64,000 bases of DNA from Manduca sexta (Eukaryota > Arthropoda > Insecta > Lepidoptera > Sphingidae), in the NCBI RefSeq assembly GCF_014839805.1, contig NC_051134.1, positions 13,237,170 through 13,301,169 of the forward strand. The letters run 5' to 3'. This document shows, one piece after another, positions 48,315 through 60,833 of the stretch; within the stretch, counting starts at the first letter, position 1; each line of letters begins with the position of its first letter. The notes below the pieces were generated by a model. It was given only the letters and a program-made list of their open reading frames with translations, was not told the DNA's origin and ran no database searches. A program made the translations under genes and the position numbers.

Positions 48315-48535
48315 ACTGACAGGAGATGGTGCAAAAAAGTTTTCGAGCGGCGACCCCGTACCAACAAACGCAGCGTTGGATATCCACCTACAAGAGCACA
48401 GACGACTTGATAAAGGTAGGAACACTGCATGCGAGCCACTTTCGACAGGTCCGTCTGGAAATCTTTAGGAAAGGACCATGTTTAGCAGTGCCTTTCATAT
48501 GGCTGATGATAGTGATGATGGTGAAATACAAATAC
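48315..48535 (+). pseudogene. non-LTR retrotransposon (RTE-like) polymerase, C-terminal remnant
   Basis: Reading across frames with stops gives RRPRTNKRSVGYPPTRAQTT and DRSVWKSLGKDHV..QCLSYG, matching the usual C-terminal end of lepidopteran RTE-like polyproteins (RSVGRPPTRW ... DRSLWRSLGEAYVQQW). Followed by GATGATAGTGATGATGG. Degraded. Confidence 0.6.
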
Positions 48536-48904
48536 AATATTTTGTATATGTTTAATTTAACTCATGACTTGGAATATTGTAAAGCCTGTCTATAAAAGAT
48601 TTCGAAAATTTATTTCATTGACAATAATGTTGTATTAGCAGATCCAGTATCATTCAGTTGTAATTTGTAGAGCCACATTGCAGACATTTTCGTCAGCATG
48701 TACGGGCTGGTTGACCAGATCGGTACTTGTATTTAAGTGCGTACTTTACACGATATGAAGTGGAGTACCTATAATTACTTAAGTTCAATGATAAGCTTTT
48801 TAAGAACCGACTGGACAAATACATAGCTGTAAATGAAAAATTGTAGTAATAGCGAGATACGGGCATTATTAGTTGTCTCAACTGCCTGTCTGATTATATC
48901 TATA

Positions 48905-49405
48905 CTATAATATAAAGCTGAAGAGTTTGTTTGTTTGTTTGAACGCGCTAATCTCAGGAACTACCGAGTCAAACTGAAAAATTCTTTTTGTGTTGGATAG
49001 CCCTTTGTTCCTGGAGTGCTATAGGCTATATATCATCACGCTATACCCAATAGGAGCGGAGCAGTAATGAAACATTTTGCAAAGACGAGGAAAATTTATT
49101 AGTTTTGAGAGCTTCCGTTGCGTGCGCCGCGTAAACGGTTAAAGTTATACAACAATGACGCGATTGTTCCTCTTAAAAAGTTGTACAAAAATATATTATA
49201 AAACAAAGTTGCATCTGTCTGCCTGAACGTGTTAAACTCAAAAACTATCCAACGTATTAAGATGAAATTTGGTATGGAGACAGTTTGAGACCCTGGGAAG
49301 AACATAGGCTCCCGGGAAAATATATAGCGTGACTTTTATAAAGGAAAACTTTAGCCCGAAAAACTTTATAACACGGGCGGAGCCGCGGGCAAAAGTTAGT
49401 AGAAT
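48905..49405 (-). mobile_element. inverted, single-unit relative of the 2641-4175 element
   Basis: TAAAGCTGAAGAGTTTGTTT, AGGAACTACCG, one unit of the 121-bp repeat (CTATATATCATCACGCTATA), and the end ACACGGGCGGAGCCGCGGGC. It carries one unit where 2641-4175 has about six. Confidence 0.75.
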
Positions 49406-52006
49406 AATAATAAGGCTAATATCCATTATTTTCTCTACTGCGCCTTCAGCATTGACAAACCTTTTTCCTCCGTAACGTCGGCAACGCACCTATATCCATT
49501 CTGGCTGTACACACTCATTTCCTGTACATACCTTCTTCTTAATTTTTTTTCGGATTATATTATCATTAAAATGACTATGATTCTTCAGATTATAATCAAT
49601 GTAAATTGTAATCGTATGCAAAAATGAGAAGTCGGTGGAAAATATGCCCATGTGAAGCATGCGTGTCCAGTTATATACCGGTCACGGTGATGTGTATTGC
49701 CCGTGGACGTTATTTAGCAAATTCATAAATATATATTGACCCGTTCTATAACAAAGGTTGTTGACCAGGTAAGATATGAATGATACAATATTAGAAAATT
49801 ATGCAAATACAACGAAGAAATAAACAACAAGTAAAATATACGTTTCGGATTTTACAAAAATAAGAGTTAGACTTTATTTATTTTTAGACAAGTGGAATAT
49901 TTTTTTTAATATAGCTGCTGTTTCTTTTGCAGACGACAGTTATCTTAGAATAATAATATATCGGGGCCCTTACGTCACGTTTTGCCTCTCGAAACAAATT
50001 CGAACAAACATTAGTTTGTACAGTAAGTACTAATAAATTAGACAATCTTCTAGAGGGGTGAGGATGGGGAGGCTGTATGAAGTCGGTGCCACCCATCCGA
50101 TCTTGCGACTTCTACGTACGTGCGGGAGGTATTCCGCTCGTCTTTTTACATATGTAGTATGTACTTACCGACTCGGCAGTAACCCCACTATACTTCCCTG
50201 ATTGTAAATGAAGTGAAATCTCAACATCTGTAGTTCAGATACTAATGTTATTGAAAAAATTGTTCGGTGTGTAGAAACAGCTAATCTGATTTTGAGATTT
50301 TCATTACTAATGGAAATTACAAGTAAAGTGATACAAGCTTCTCAAGATCCTTACCCGGGTAAACTACCTTGAGCATTCTTTCCATATCTTTACGCCGCAC
50401 GATTGAAAGACGGAATCGAATATAAAGATTTAGGAATTATTTTTTATAAAAAAAAAATATTTTAGATCTCTTAGAAAAATTTAAACTACCAAAATAGTCC
50501 TTATCAAGATATTATCTAATAGCGTTAGTTACAAATTACAAATTAATTGGAACCTGGGGCCTCCCCCCATGAAGGGCTATGTTTTTTTTTAATTAATATG
50601 TAACTTGAGAGGCCTGACAATTTTTTGACCTACCTTAGAACCACGAAGTCACCTGTTTAGATTTTTAATTTAAAGTAGAAAATTTAAGTCATAATTCATA
50701 GATTAAAAGTTTTTCACTTTACACCAACATTTTCATTAAAGTTACGAAGCTGATTGTTTTTAACAAAAAAGTACAACAGAATGAAAATTTAGTTGCAACA
50801 AAAAATCTGGAAGAGTCTTCTACTTTTAAAAAAGAAACATTTAATTGTTCAAATTGAAAATTTTCAGAAATACAGTAAGATATTCATAACTCGAAATCTA
50901 TGAAAAATCGCGAAACATACATGGGGGTGATTCACATACCCCAAGGGGTGCTCGATCTCAGGATCTCCGAGGCTCTGCCTTACACTATTTTTTGGGACAA
51001 TCTGTATGAATATAAATACGCCACGTAAATTATAAAATAAAATAATTTATAATAAACGTGGTTGAGCCGCTCGGTGTCTCCTCAACGTAAGTCATAGTCG
51101 AGGGTAACCTCTGCGTACAATTACTCATCCGACCTTTTTAGCTTAGTTAGTAGATGCCGCCTCTTTCGACATAATACTGGCCGTTATGCTCAGATTGTTT
51201 GAAACGTAATATGAGATTGACTCTGCGTAAGAACAAGCTTCTAAAATAGCTACGAGCTCGGGTGACATAATAGAAATATCCGAATGAATTTTAAAACGTA
51301 CCCTAGAATTTGTTTGTGGGTCAAAGAAAGACGCACCAATATTCGCCTGAAATTTAGATCCATCTAAATTTCATTTGCTCTTAATTTTCACCTCTACCTC
51401 GCCGATCCTCACACCTCATCCTGCCGCATCGCCCGTGGACGGCAACCGGAGTATCGCCTGGCATCTCGGATCTTCTCTGCGGTGTGTGCCACGTGACTAG
51501 CTGCAAGATCGATGAGTAATTTTGCGCAGTATTATCTAGTAGCCCTTGCTCTCCTGCCTTGAGGGGATATCGTATGTTGTGCTTGTTCGACTTTGCTTTT
51601 CCTTGGCCCTCATCACGCTTTTTAATTTTTCTTGTTGGTTGGGCTATTTACATGTCCAACCAAAACGTGTGACCGTAGATACTAATAATATATGCTTATT
51701 ATATGAAAATATAAAAGGCATACAGTACAGCTCCTCTTTTTTTTCTTTACTACCCTTAGCGTAATAAATATGGCTCCTTTTTAACCAAAAAGGAACCAAA
51801 AATGAGTACCAAACTTGGTTAAGTTTGGTAGTCTTTTATGAATATTCTGAGTTTTGTGATATAGTACTGTTAGACCAACAGATATTAGTTATCACCATCA
51901 GATATGTTAAACACATTATTCTTGGAGCATTGACGCAGGTTTAGTTTCAGTCCAGATAAAATATAATTTAAATAATTTAAAAATAATGTCTTTTTATGTC
52001 AATATA
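49406..52006. other. intergenic, no feature recognised
   Basis: AT-rich with a more GC-balanced patch at about 51390-51500 (GTGGACGGCAACCGGAGTAT), possibly an eroded retroelement; not identified. Confidence 0.4.
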
Positions 52007-53307
52007 AGGTCAGTCGGGGCAAGTGCGCCGACGGGGTAAGTGCACCTACCCTAAATAAATCGAAAACTATTGATGTTATACAATTACCGCAATCTTATAT
52101 AGATGCTACTAACTGAAATAAAGTTCCACTAAAAAACATAAATGGCTATGTTCATTTTAATACGATTTATTCGCCATTTTATTTTAAGTGTCATTTAGAC
52201 CTGTAAACAGAGATGACCCCGTGAAAGATAACATCAAATATTTCAAGATATTTAACATATTTCTGTAAACCAGTAAGGTGAATACATAGTTTAAACCTTT
52301 TATTTTAACTTCCTGTCTGAAGTTTATTTATATATACTAAAATAAAGGATTTTTAGCAATGCGAAAAAATGTACTTAAAAATTGTCGAGTAGGGCAAGTG
52401 CGCCACAGTTAATAGTCGTATGGCGCACTTGCCCCTGATCCATATATAACCAACCTTTTTTGAGAATAAGTTTTACTAATATGAATTATTATTATAAAAA
52501 TGTTATACTTAACAGCAGAATTTTTGTACTCAAGGTATTTTGTTTCGAGCCGACTTAAATAAAAGGGCGTATTAATTAATTCGTTTTTTACAAAAAGAAA
52601 AACTGAAATACCTTGGTCTAGAGCAACTTTACGTGAATAGGTTCCAACTGTTCGATCAGGCACGTTATCTGGATATAATGCAGCTAAAACATATCAAATG
52701 TCATAAGGCCAAATTCTAAGTAATTGAGTTATAACGCATTCGAAATTGTTAATTTCTACATTTTTGTATGTTATTTTAGTTTTTAGAAATAAAATGGATT
52801 TTATATTAGGGCTACCATTTTTTATTTCAACATATCCGCACACAAAACTCTAATATAGCAAAAATCTTATATAGCAAAAAAAAATCTAAAATGTTTTGAA
52901 GCCCTGATTTACATATATATGGCGCACTTACCCCGAATTTCATTTGACAGCCATAGTTTGGTATAATATTGAGTGATTAAAAATTATCCAAGAGCATTGC
53001 GAGTAAAACTTATTTCTCTATGGACTAAAATGAGTGTTTTCTTTATAATGTTTCATATTGGCGTTTTTTTTTACACAGGCGCACTTACCCCATTTCCGGA
53101 GGCAAGTGCGCCTACCATTTTTTTTTACTTTGAGCAAAATATTATTAATTTATGGTCCAATTTCCTTGAATGGCTATAGGTTGTTATCACAAAATACCAA
53201 ATATTCTTAAATTAATAAAATTATATTCTTAAGTCAGCACAAAAAGAAATTATTTTGCATTGAATCCAGCTATGAAAATTTTATGGCGCACTTCCCCCGA
53301 CTCACCT
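52007..53307. mobile_element. 1.3-kb TA-flanked element with GGGGCAAGTGCGCC repeats
   Basis: Ends AGGTCAGTCGGGGCAAGTGC (left) and, reverse complemented, AGGTGAGTCGGGGGAAGTGC (right), flanked by TA at 52005-52006 and 53308-53309. The core GG(C/T)AAGTGCGCC recurs inside in both orientations near 52030, 52391, 52421, 52920, 53080, 53101 and 53284. A minus-strand ORF (52663-52409) has no clear transposase motif, so it is likely non-autonomous. TA target and TIRs suggest the Tc1/mariner/pogo group. Confidence 0.75.
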
Positions 53308-53388
53308 TAGTTTCCGATATTTTAATGTTGATAAAATTTTATGTGAATAATTTAAATAATGCACTTATCTGTAATTTAAAAGTATACA

Positions 53389-56300
53389 GGTAGTTGTTTC
53401 CACTAGTGAGTGTGTCGGGTGGTGCGTCCTCAGTGCGTGTACTCACGTGCGTGTTGAGCGCGACGGAGGCGCGGCCGGCGTGCTGCGCCTGGCGGTGGCG
53501 GTAGTTGTTTCCACTAGTGAGTGTGTCGGGTGGTGCGTCCTCAGTGCGTGTACTCACGTGCGTGTTGAGCGCGACGGAGGCGCGGACGGCGATCTGCGCC
53601 TGGCGGTGGCGGTAGTTGTTTCCACTAGTGAGTGTGTCGGGTGGTGCGTCCTCAGTGCGTGTACTCACGTGCGTGTTGAGCGCGACGGAGGCGCGGCCGG
53701 CGTGCTGCGCCTGGCGGTGGCGGTAGTTGTTTCCACTAGTGAGTGTGTCGGGTGGTGCGTCCTCAGTGCGTGTACTCACGTGCGTGTTGAGCGCGACGGA
53801 GGCGCGGCCGGCGTGCTGCGCCTGGCGGTGGCGGTAGTTGTTTCCACTAGTGAGTGTGTCGGGTGGTGCGTCCTCAGTGCGTGTACTCACGTGCGTGTTG
53901 AGCGCGACGGAGGCGCGGCCGGCGTGCTGCGCCTGGCGGTGGCGGTAGTTGTTTCCACTAGTGAGTGTGTCGGGTGGTGCGTGCCTCAGTGCGTGTACTC
54001 ACGTGCGTGTTGAGCGCGACGGAGGCGCGGCCGGCGTGCTGCGCCTGGCGGTGGCGGTAGTTGTTTCCACTAGTGAGTGTGTCGGGTGGTGCGTCCTCAG
54101 TGCGTGTACTCACGTGCGTGTTGAGCGCGACGGAGGCGCGGCCGGCGTGCTGCGCCTGGCGGTGGCGGTAGTTGTTTCCACTAGTGAGTGTGTCGGGTGG
54201 TGCGTCCTCAGTGCGTGTACTCACGTGCGTGTTGAGCGCGACGGAGGCGCGGCCGGCGTGCTGCGCCTGGCGGTGGCGGTAGTTGTTTCCACTAGTGAGT
54301 GTGTCGGGTGGTGCGTCCTCAGTGCGTGTACTCACGTGCGTGTTGAGCGCGACGGAGGCGCGGCCGGCGTGCTGCGCCTGGCGGTGGCGGTAGTTGTTTC
54401 CACTAGTGAGTGTGTCGGGTGGTGCGTCCTCAGTGCGTGTACTCACGTGCGTGTTGAGCGCGACGGAGGCGCGGCCGGCGTGCTGCCTGGCGGTGGCGGT
54501 AGTTGTTTCCACTAGTGAGTGTGTCGGGTGGTGCGTCCTCAGTGCGTGTACTCACGTGCGTGTTGAGCGCGACGGAGGCGCGGCCGGCGTGCTGCGCCTG
54601 GCGGTGGCGGTAGTTGTTTCCACTAGTGAGTGTGTCGGGTGGTGCGTCCTCAGTGCGTGTACTCACGTGCGTGTTGAGCGCGACGGAGGCGCGGCCGGCG
54701 TGCTGCGCCTGGCGGTGGCGGTAGTTGTTTCCACTAGTGAGTGTGTCGGGTGGTGCGTCCTCAGTGCGTGTACTCACGTGCGTGTTGAGCGCGACGGAGG
54801 CGCGGCCGGCGTGTTGCGCCTGGCGGTGGCGGTAGTTGTTTCCACTAGTGAGTGTGTCGGGTGGTGCGTCCTCAGTGCGTGTACTCACGTGCGTGTTGAG
54901 CGCGACGGAGGCGCGGCCGGCGTGCTGCGCCTGGCGGTGGCGGTAGTTGTTTCCACTAGTGAGTGTGTCGGGTGGTGCGTCCTCAGTGCGTGTACTCACG
55001 TGCGTGTTGAGCGCGACGGAGGCGCGGCCGGCGTGCTGCGCCTGGCGGTGGCGGTAGTTGTTTCCACTAGTGAGTGTGTCGGGTGGTGCGTCCTCAGTGC
55101 GTGTACTCACGTGCGTGTTGAGCGCGACGGAGGCGCGGCCGGCGTGCTGCGCCTGGCGGTGGCGGTAGTTGTTTCCACTAGTGAGTGTGTCGGGTGGTGC
55201 GTCCTCAGTGCGTGTACTCACGTGCGTGTTGAGCGCGACGGAGGCGCGGCCGGCGTGCTGCGCCTGGCGGTGGCGGTAGTTGTTTCCACTAGTGAGTGTG
55301 TCGGGTGGTGCGTCCTCAGTGCGTGTACTCACGTGCGTGTTGAGCGCGACGGAGGCGCGGCCGGCGTGCTGCGCCTGGCGGTGGCGGTAGTTGTTTCCAC
55401 TAGTGAGTGTGTCGGGTGGTGCGTCCTCAGTGCGTGTACTCACGTGCGTGTTGAGCGCGACGGAGGCGCGGCCGGCGTGCTGCGCCTGGCGGTGGCGGTA
55501 GTTGTTTCCACTAGTGAGTGTGTCGGGTGGTGCGTCCTCAGTGCGTGTACTCACGTGCGTGTTGAGCGCGACGGAGGCGCGGCCGGCGTGCTGCGCCTGG
55601 CGGTGGCGGTAGTTGTTTCCACTAGTGAGTGTGTCGGGTGGTGCGTCCTCAGTGCGTGTACTCACGTGCGTGTTGAGCGCGACGGAGGCGCGGCCGGCGT
55701 GCTGCGCCTGGCGGTGGCGGTAGTTGTTTCCACTAGTGAGTGTGTCGGGTGGTGCGTCCTCAGTGCGTGTACTCACGTGCGTGTTGAGCGCGACGGAGGC
55801 GCGGCCGGCGTGCTGCGCCTGGCGGTGGCGGTAGTTGTTTCCACTAGTGAGTGTGTCGGGTGGTGCGTCCTCAGTGCGTGTACTCACGTGCGTGTTGAGC
55901 GCGACGGAGGCGCGGCCGGCGTGCTGCGCCTGGCGGTGGCGGTAGTTGTTTCCACTAGTGAGTGTGTCGGGTGGTGCGTCCTCAGTGCGTGTACTCACGT
56001 GCGTGTTGAGCGCGACGGAGGCGCGGCCGGCGTGCTGCGCCTGGCGGTGGCGGTAGTTGTTTCCACTAGTGAGTGTGTCGGGTGGTGCGTCCTCAGTGCG
56101 TGTACTCACGTGCGTGTTGAGCGCGACGGAGGCGCGGCCGGCGTGCTGCGCCTGGCGGTGGCGGTAGTTGTTTCCACTAGTGAGTGTGTCGGGTGGTGCG
56201 TCCTCAGTGCGTGTACTCACGTGCGTGTTGAGCGCGACGGAGGCGCGGCCGGCGTGCTGCGCCTGGCGGTGGCGGTAGTTGTTTCCACTAGTGAGTGTGT

Positions 56301-57280
56301 CGGGTGGTGCGTCCTCAGTGCGTGTACTCACGTGCGTGTTGAGCGCGACGGAGGCGCGGCCGGCGTGCTGCGCCTGGCGGTGGCGGTAGTTGTTTCCACT
56401 AGTGAGTGTGTCGGGTGGTGCGTCCTCAGTGCGTGTACTCACGTGCGTGTTGAGCGCGACGGAGGCGCGGCCGGCGTGCTGCGCCTGGCGGTGGCGGTAG
56501 TTGTTTCCACTAGTGAGTGTGTCGGGTGGTGCGTCCTCAGTGCGTGTACTCACGTGCGTGTTGAGCGCGACGGAGGCGCGGCCGGCGTGCTGCGCCTGGC
56601 GGTGGCGGTAGTTGTTTCCACTAGTGAGTGTGTCGGGTGGTGCGTCCTCAGTGCGTGTACTCACGTGCGTGTTGAGCGCGACGGAGGCGCGGCCGGCGTG
56701 CTGCGCCTGGCGGTGGCGGTAGTTGTTTCCACTAGTGAGTGTGTCGGGTGGTGCGTCCTCAGTGCGTGTACTCACGTGCGTGTTGAGCGCGACGGAGGCG
56801 CGGCCGGCGTGCTGCGCCTGGCGGTGGCGGTAGTTGTTTCCACTAGTGAGTGTGTCGGGTGGTGCGTCCTCAGTGCGTGTACTCACGTGCGTGTTGAGCG
56901 CGACGGAGGCGCGGCCGGCGTGCTGCGCCTGGCGGTGGCGGTAGTTGTTTCCACTAGTGAGTGTGTCGGGTGGTGCGTCCTCAGTGCGTGTACTCACGTG
57001 CGTGTTGAGCGCGACGGAGGCGCGGCCGGCGTGCTGCGCCTGGCGGTGGCGGTAGTTGTTTCCACTAGTGAGTGTGTCGGGTGGTGCGTCCTCAGTGCGT
57101 GTACTCACGTGCGTGTTGAGCGCGACGGAGGCGCGGCCGGCGTGCTGCGCCTGGCGGTGGCGGTAGTTGTTTCCACTAGTGAGTGTGTCGGGTGGTGCGT
57201 CCTCAGTGCGTGTACTCACGTGCGTGTTGAGCGCGACGGAGGCGCGGCCGGCGTGCTGCGCCTGGCGGTGGCGGTAGTTG
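53389..57280 (-). repeat. 111-bp minisatellite array 2, about 35 units
   Basis: Same unit as array 1, with 35 GTGAGT donors from 57219 (exon-proximal) to 53446-53441. Every unit carries GGTGCGTCCTC and GGTGGCGGTAG, where array 1 has GGTGTGTCCTC and GGTGTCGGTAG. Irregular units: a 2-bp deletion near 54486, a 1-bp insertion near 53981, substitutions at about 53586-53592 and 54814. The left end joins unrelated AT-rich DNA at 53389 (TATACAG|GTAGTTG). Confidence 0.95.
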
Positions 57281-57388
57281 AGCGCGTCGCACTGCGCCTC
57301 CCCGCGGCGCGCGTCGACGAGCGCGGCGTGCGTGGAGTCGCAGCCAAGCGCCGCCGCCAGCAGGCGGTGCACCATCACGTCCGCGTAC
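57220..57388 (-). CDS. Dis3: DIS3 copy 2 exon 13
   Basis: [20 protein letters not shown] ... RASVALNTH, ending at the first of 35 donors. 169 bp as in copy 1, acceptor GGTTGCAG. Confidence 0.85.
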
Positions 57389-57658
57389 CTGCAACCAAAC
57401 ACATGCTTATTATTCAAACCCATTAAGGACCGATCGTTCAAATCAAAAACCATTCAAAATAACCCATTTGTGAACATGTCAAACAAGGTTACAGATGACT
57501 TAACTTACTTCATCCATTTACGAACGAATCGAAAAGTGATTGAAAAAGAATTATCGATTACAACAATGAGAAGGTGAAAGCGTACAATCACGAACAAAAA
57601 ATAACACCACTGCTCAGTCGCAGACCCTGTAACAGCTTTGATAAACATTTTTACTAAC

Positions 57659-57879
57659 CTACGTATAGGCGAAGTGAAATGCGTGTATATAGGACACGCG
57701 AGCCCGTAGTGGTAATACTCGTCTTGTGAGACGGAGCCGCTGACGAAGTACACCGCTTGCTGCATGCACCGCGTCGCCATTATGCGCAGCAACGTGTTGA
57801 AGTACGGACGGCCCGGAATTACGGCTTCGTCCAGGGATTTGGAGAATGCTTTGTTCGTTGACACGTCTATCTCGAAGCC
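57659..57879 (-). CDS. Dis3: DIS3 copy 2 exon 12
   Basis: 221 bp, as in copy 1; the translation matches copy 1 exon 12 as far as I can read. Acceptor ATTCGCAG, donor GTTAGT. Confidence 0.9.
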
Positions 57880-58340
57880 CTGCGAATTGTTGAATTTGGT
57901 GGAATTATTTTTTTTATTCCTGAGGGCACTATGCTTTATAATAATGTGGAGGAGACATCATATTTTCCCCTCATATGAGAAAAGGACTACCGATAGTAAT
58001 AGCAAACACTATCTAGACGAACTGTGCTTTACAATAATGTGGAGGAGACATGATATTTTCCCTTCATATGAGAAAAGGACTATTGATAGTAATAGCAAAC
58101 ACAATATAGTTGAAATATATAAGTGATCTTAAGTGTTATTCAGAAATAATAATAATTATTCTTATATATTGTTTTGACTATCATAAGTGCAACTTTGTTC
58201 ACCTACGTGATAAAAAAATAAACCTCATTAAAAACTAAAATATAATATTGACGAGGAGATAATATATATTATATTCTTAGAATACATACTTAGAACATGA
58301 AATCATTGAGTACATAACAATTATATTATGTATGTATTAT

Positions 58341-58590
58341 AAACCATCCAGGTTGCCTCGCTGGCGTTTTGTATTTATTGTACGCAGTACGTCACTGCTG
58401 ATAGGTACCAGATTCCAATTCTGGATCGGGGATATTAGGTATTTTCTGTTTAGCATCAGTCCAGAGTCTGGAATTTATCCAGATATGGCTTGCCCGTATT
58501 GTGATACGGGGACGGAATACACTTGGCAAAAATGATGCCTTGGTTGCACCGCTGCCTACCTTCGGAGGCAAAGGTGTCAAATGAGATTAG
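58341..58590 (+). mobile_element. degraded SINE remnant in copy 2 (uninterrupted)
   Basis: CGTTTTGTATTTATTGTACG, TGGATCGGGGATATTAGG, AGTCCAGAGTCTGGAATTTA and CACCGCTGCCTACCTTCGG: an old tRNA-derived SINE. The copy 1 equivalent is split by the insertion at 2641-4175. Confidence 0.6.
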
Positions 58591-59049
58591 TTTTGTTTAG
58601 ATTTTTGTCACAAAAAATAGCTGTAAAACGACATAAGTGTTTCTTTTTAATTATAAAAGAACGGACAATTTATGACAAAAAATAAAGCCCGGAGTTTCTT
58701 TCTGCCTTTCTTCTTCGGGTAGTCATCGCTTAGGTAGTTAATGAAAGGCTGGTAGGTTATCTAGGTTAGGGCTGTTATTGTCCTCACCGGTGAGGATCGC
58801 GACGCGTTTCTCCCTTATTGCTTATTTAAAAATACATATATACATCATTTTATTTTTTCTTCCCTGCCAGCCCGAGCTGGCTTCTTTGTTTACTAAGTAT
58901 ATTAATTCATTTATTTTATTTTCAATATAAATTGTCTTTGTTTATATAAGCTAATTTAATTAAGTAATAATTAAATATTCTCATGTACCTTGACTTATCA
59001 TAAGTGCAACTATGTTCGCCTACGTGATGAATAAAGCATTTTCATTTTT
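58591..59049. other. copy 2 intron 11 segment with no match seen in copy 1
   Basis: Contains GTCCTCACCGGTGAGGATCG, a perfect inverted repeat, and CCTGCCAGCCCGAGCTGGCT. Probably a copy-2-specific insertion, as copy 1 runs from about 4310 straight into its SINE. Family not identified. Confidence 0.45.
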
Positions 59050-59655
59050 ATTTTTTTTTTTTAGTTTCGAGCAGACAGTGAACAAGTTGTTAGGCTATTT
59101 TTCACTGTTATTTCCGATTCCCTATTTTTCGCTGGAAAACAGTGGCGAATGATGTAGTTTTCGAAAAGGGAACCCCGCACAACATATAGGTATTAATATG
59201 CATAAGCGCAGTCTGCAAATCGTTCTCATCATAATTAAATTCTTCAGAAACTCTACGTGAAGGAAATGCGGCAAGAGTCGAGTTATATGGACTCTTCGCC
59301 ACTGCTGGAAAATCGCTTTAAGATATAATTGTACGGGAAAGCGACGATAGCCTAGTTGGGAGTGGAACAGACTGCCGAGACGAATGTCTGGAGGTTCAAA
59401 ACCCAAGGCACTGACTTTTCTAAAACTATGTGTGCATTCTTTGTGAATTATCGCTGGCTTTAACGATGAAGGAAAACATCGTGAAGAAACCTGCATACCT
59501 GAGAAGTTCTCCATAATAATTTCGAAGGTATGTGAAGTCTCCCAAGACGCACTGGGCTAGCGTGGTGGACTAAGGCCTATTCCCTCTCAGTAGTAGAGGA
59601 GGCCCGTGCCCAGCAGTGGGACAATATATAATACAGGGCTGATATTATTATATAC
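59050..59655 (+). mobile_element. SINE-like element, copy 2 counterpart of 4337-4866
   Basis: Same element and position as in copy 1, with a better preserved tail: AGGAGGCCCGTGCCCAGCAG and CAGGGCTGATATTATT. Confidence 0.7.
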
Positions 59656-59868
59656 AATTGTACGAGAAGAATAAGAACAATTAACATACACATTTTTATC
59701 GTGAAATGAATAATTCGACCTTCAATGCGATTAAAATATTTAAATAAGGAAAGTAGATAAATATAATTATTGACACATATACCTTATATGCTCACCTATA
59801 GTGATAATAAAAGTAGGATACACGTGACGAGACAAACAAAAACAAACAATACTTCATGTAGGTAATTT

Positions 59869-59944
59869 AGTGCTTAAGTATTCTTTATAATGATTGTGTT
59901 CTGTGTTATGCCTTTGGTTAAATAAAAAAAAAAAAAAAAAAAAA
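59869..59944 (+). mobile_element. short poly(A)-tailed insertion, copy 2 only
   Basis: About 75 bp ending in AATAAA and a long A run; copy 1 lacks it (near 5950). Looks like a 5'-truncated retroposed tail. Confidence 0.6.
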
Positions 59945-60109
59945 CAAATATCCGGAAGCTAGTCGGTTGCAACACTTTGCGACTTAGAAAACTAACTGGA
60001 TTGTGTAAGCGATTTAAAATAAACGCTTGGCATCTGTGATTGAATAATTATATATTTATATATATTTTTACTTTTATAGGGGATATATATTGACGTGCAC
60101 AAGCACAAG

Positions 60110-60230
60110 CACACCGCCTACGCCACCGCAAGGAGCGAGCGGGACGTGTGCGGGGCCGCGGGGTGGGGAAGGGTGTGCTTTTAACGGTCGGCTGTAGTAG
60201 TAGCTATCACGGAGAGACTGACACGTGCTG
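60110..60230. other. GC-rich patch in copy 2 intron 11
   Basis: Counterpart of 7385-7510, with the core GACGTGTGCGGGGCCGCGGG identical. Function unknown. Confidence 0.5.
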
Positions 60231-60833
60231 ATTTTTTATTAATACAAAAGGTAACCAGCTTGACGAATATTAATATGTTTTTAGGATAAAACATAACATA
60301 ATATGTTAAAATTCAGTGCAATGGATTGTGCTAATGATTCTCGACAAATTATATTGTATAGACCCTAGAGAAAAAAAACCTTTCCATAAAGCTGTTTTAA
60401 TTTAATTTATAACAAAAAAACATAATTTGAAGTGCACACCTTATACAATATAATCTTATTCAAAATCTCCACAACTGATTACAAAAACAATAATAAATCA
60501 CTTTCAAAATAAGCTGAAACCTTTATCGTCTGTTCTGACAGATGTCTGACATCGTCTATGTAGAACTACATAATCAAATCAGTTTCATCTTTAATCTTCT
60601 GAAGTACTTGCACTTAGCAACATCGATGAACGAATATTAATATTTCGTATCCCTAACTATTCCACCACCATCCCATCCCTAAATATTCTACTAATACTAT
60701 AGATGTGGTGTAGAAGTTCGAGAATTCTAGGAAGTTATTAACCAATTTCGCTTTTTCCATTGATTATATTTCGATGTTTGGTTAAATATAAAATACGTAT
60801 TATATAAAGTTAACATGGCTACTTTTATTGTTG

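Noticed and set aside
52409..52663. Transposase ORF in the 1.3-kb TA element
   Set aside because: No DDE or helix-turn-helix motif could be seen; too short to call.
53339..53890. A novel C-terminal exon of DIS3 copy 2 beyond the array
   Set aside because: The frame merely runs about 16 codons out of the last repeat unit into AT-rich DNA and resembles no DIS3 sequence. An acceptor-like ATTACAG is present near 53370, but nothing coding follows.
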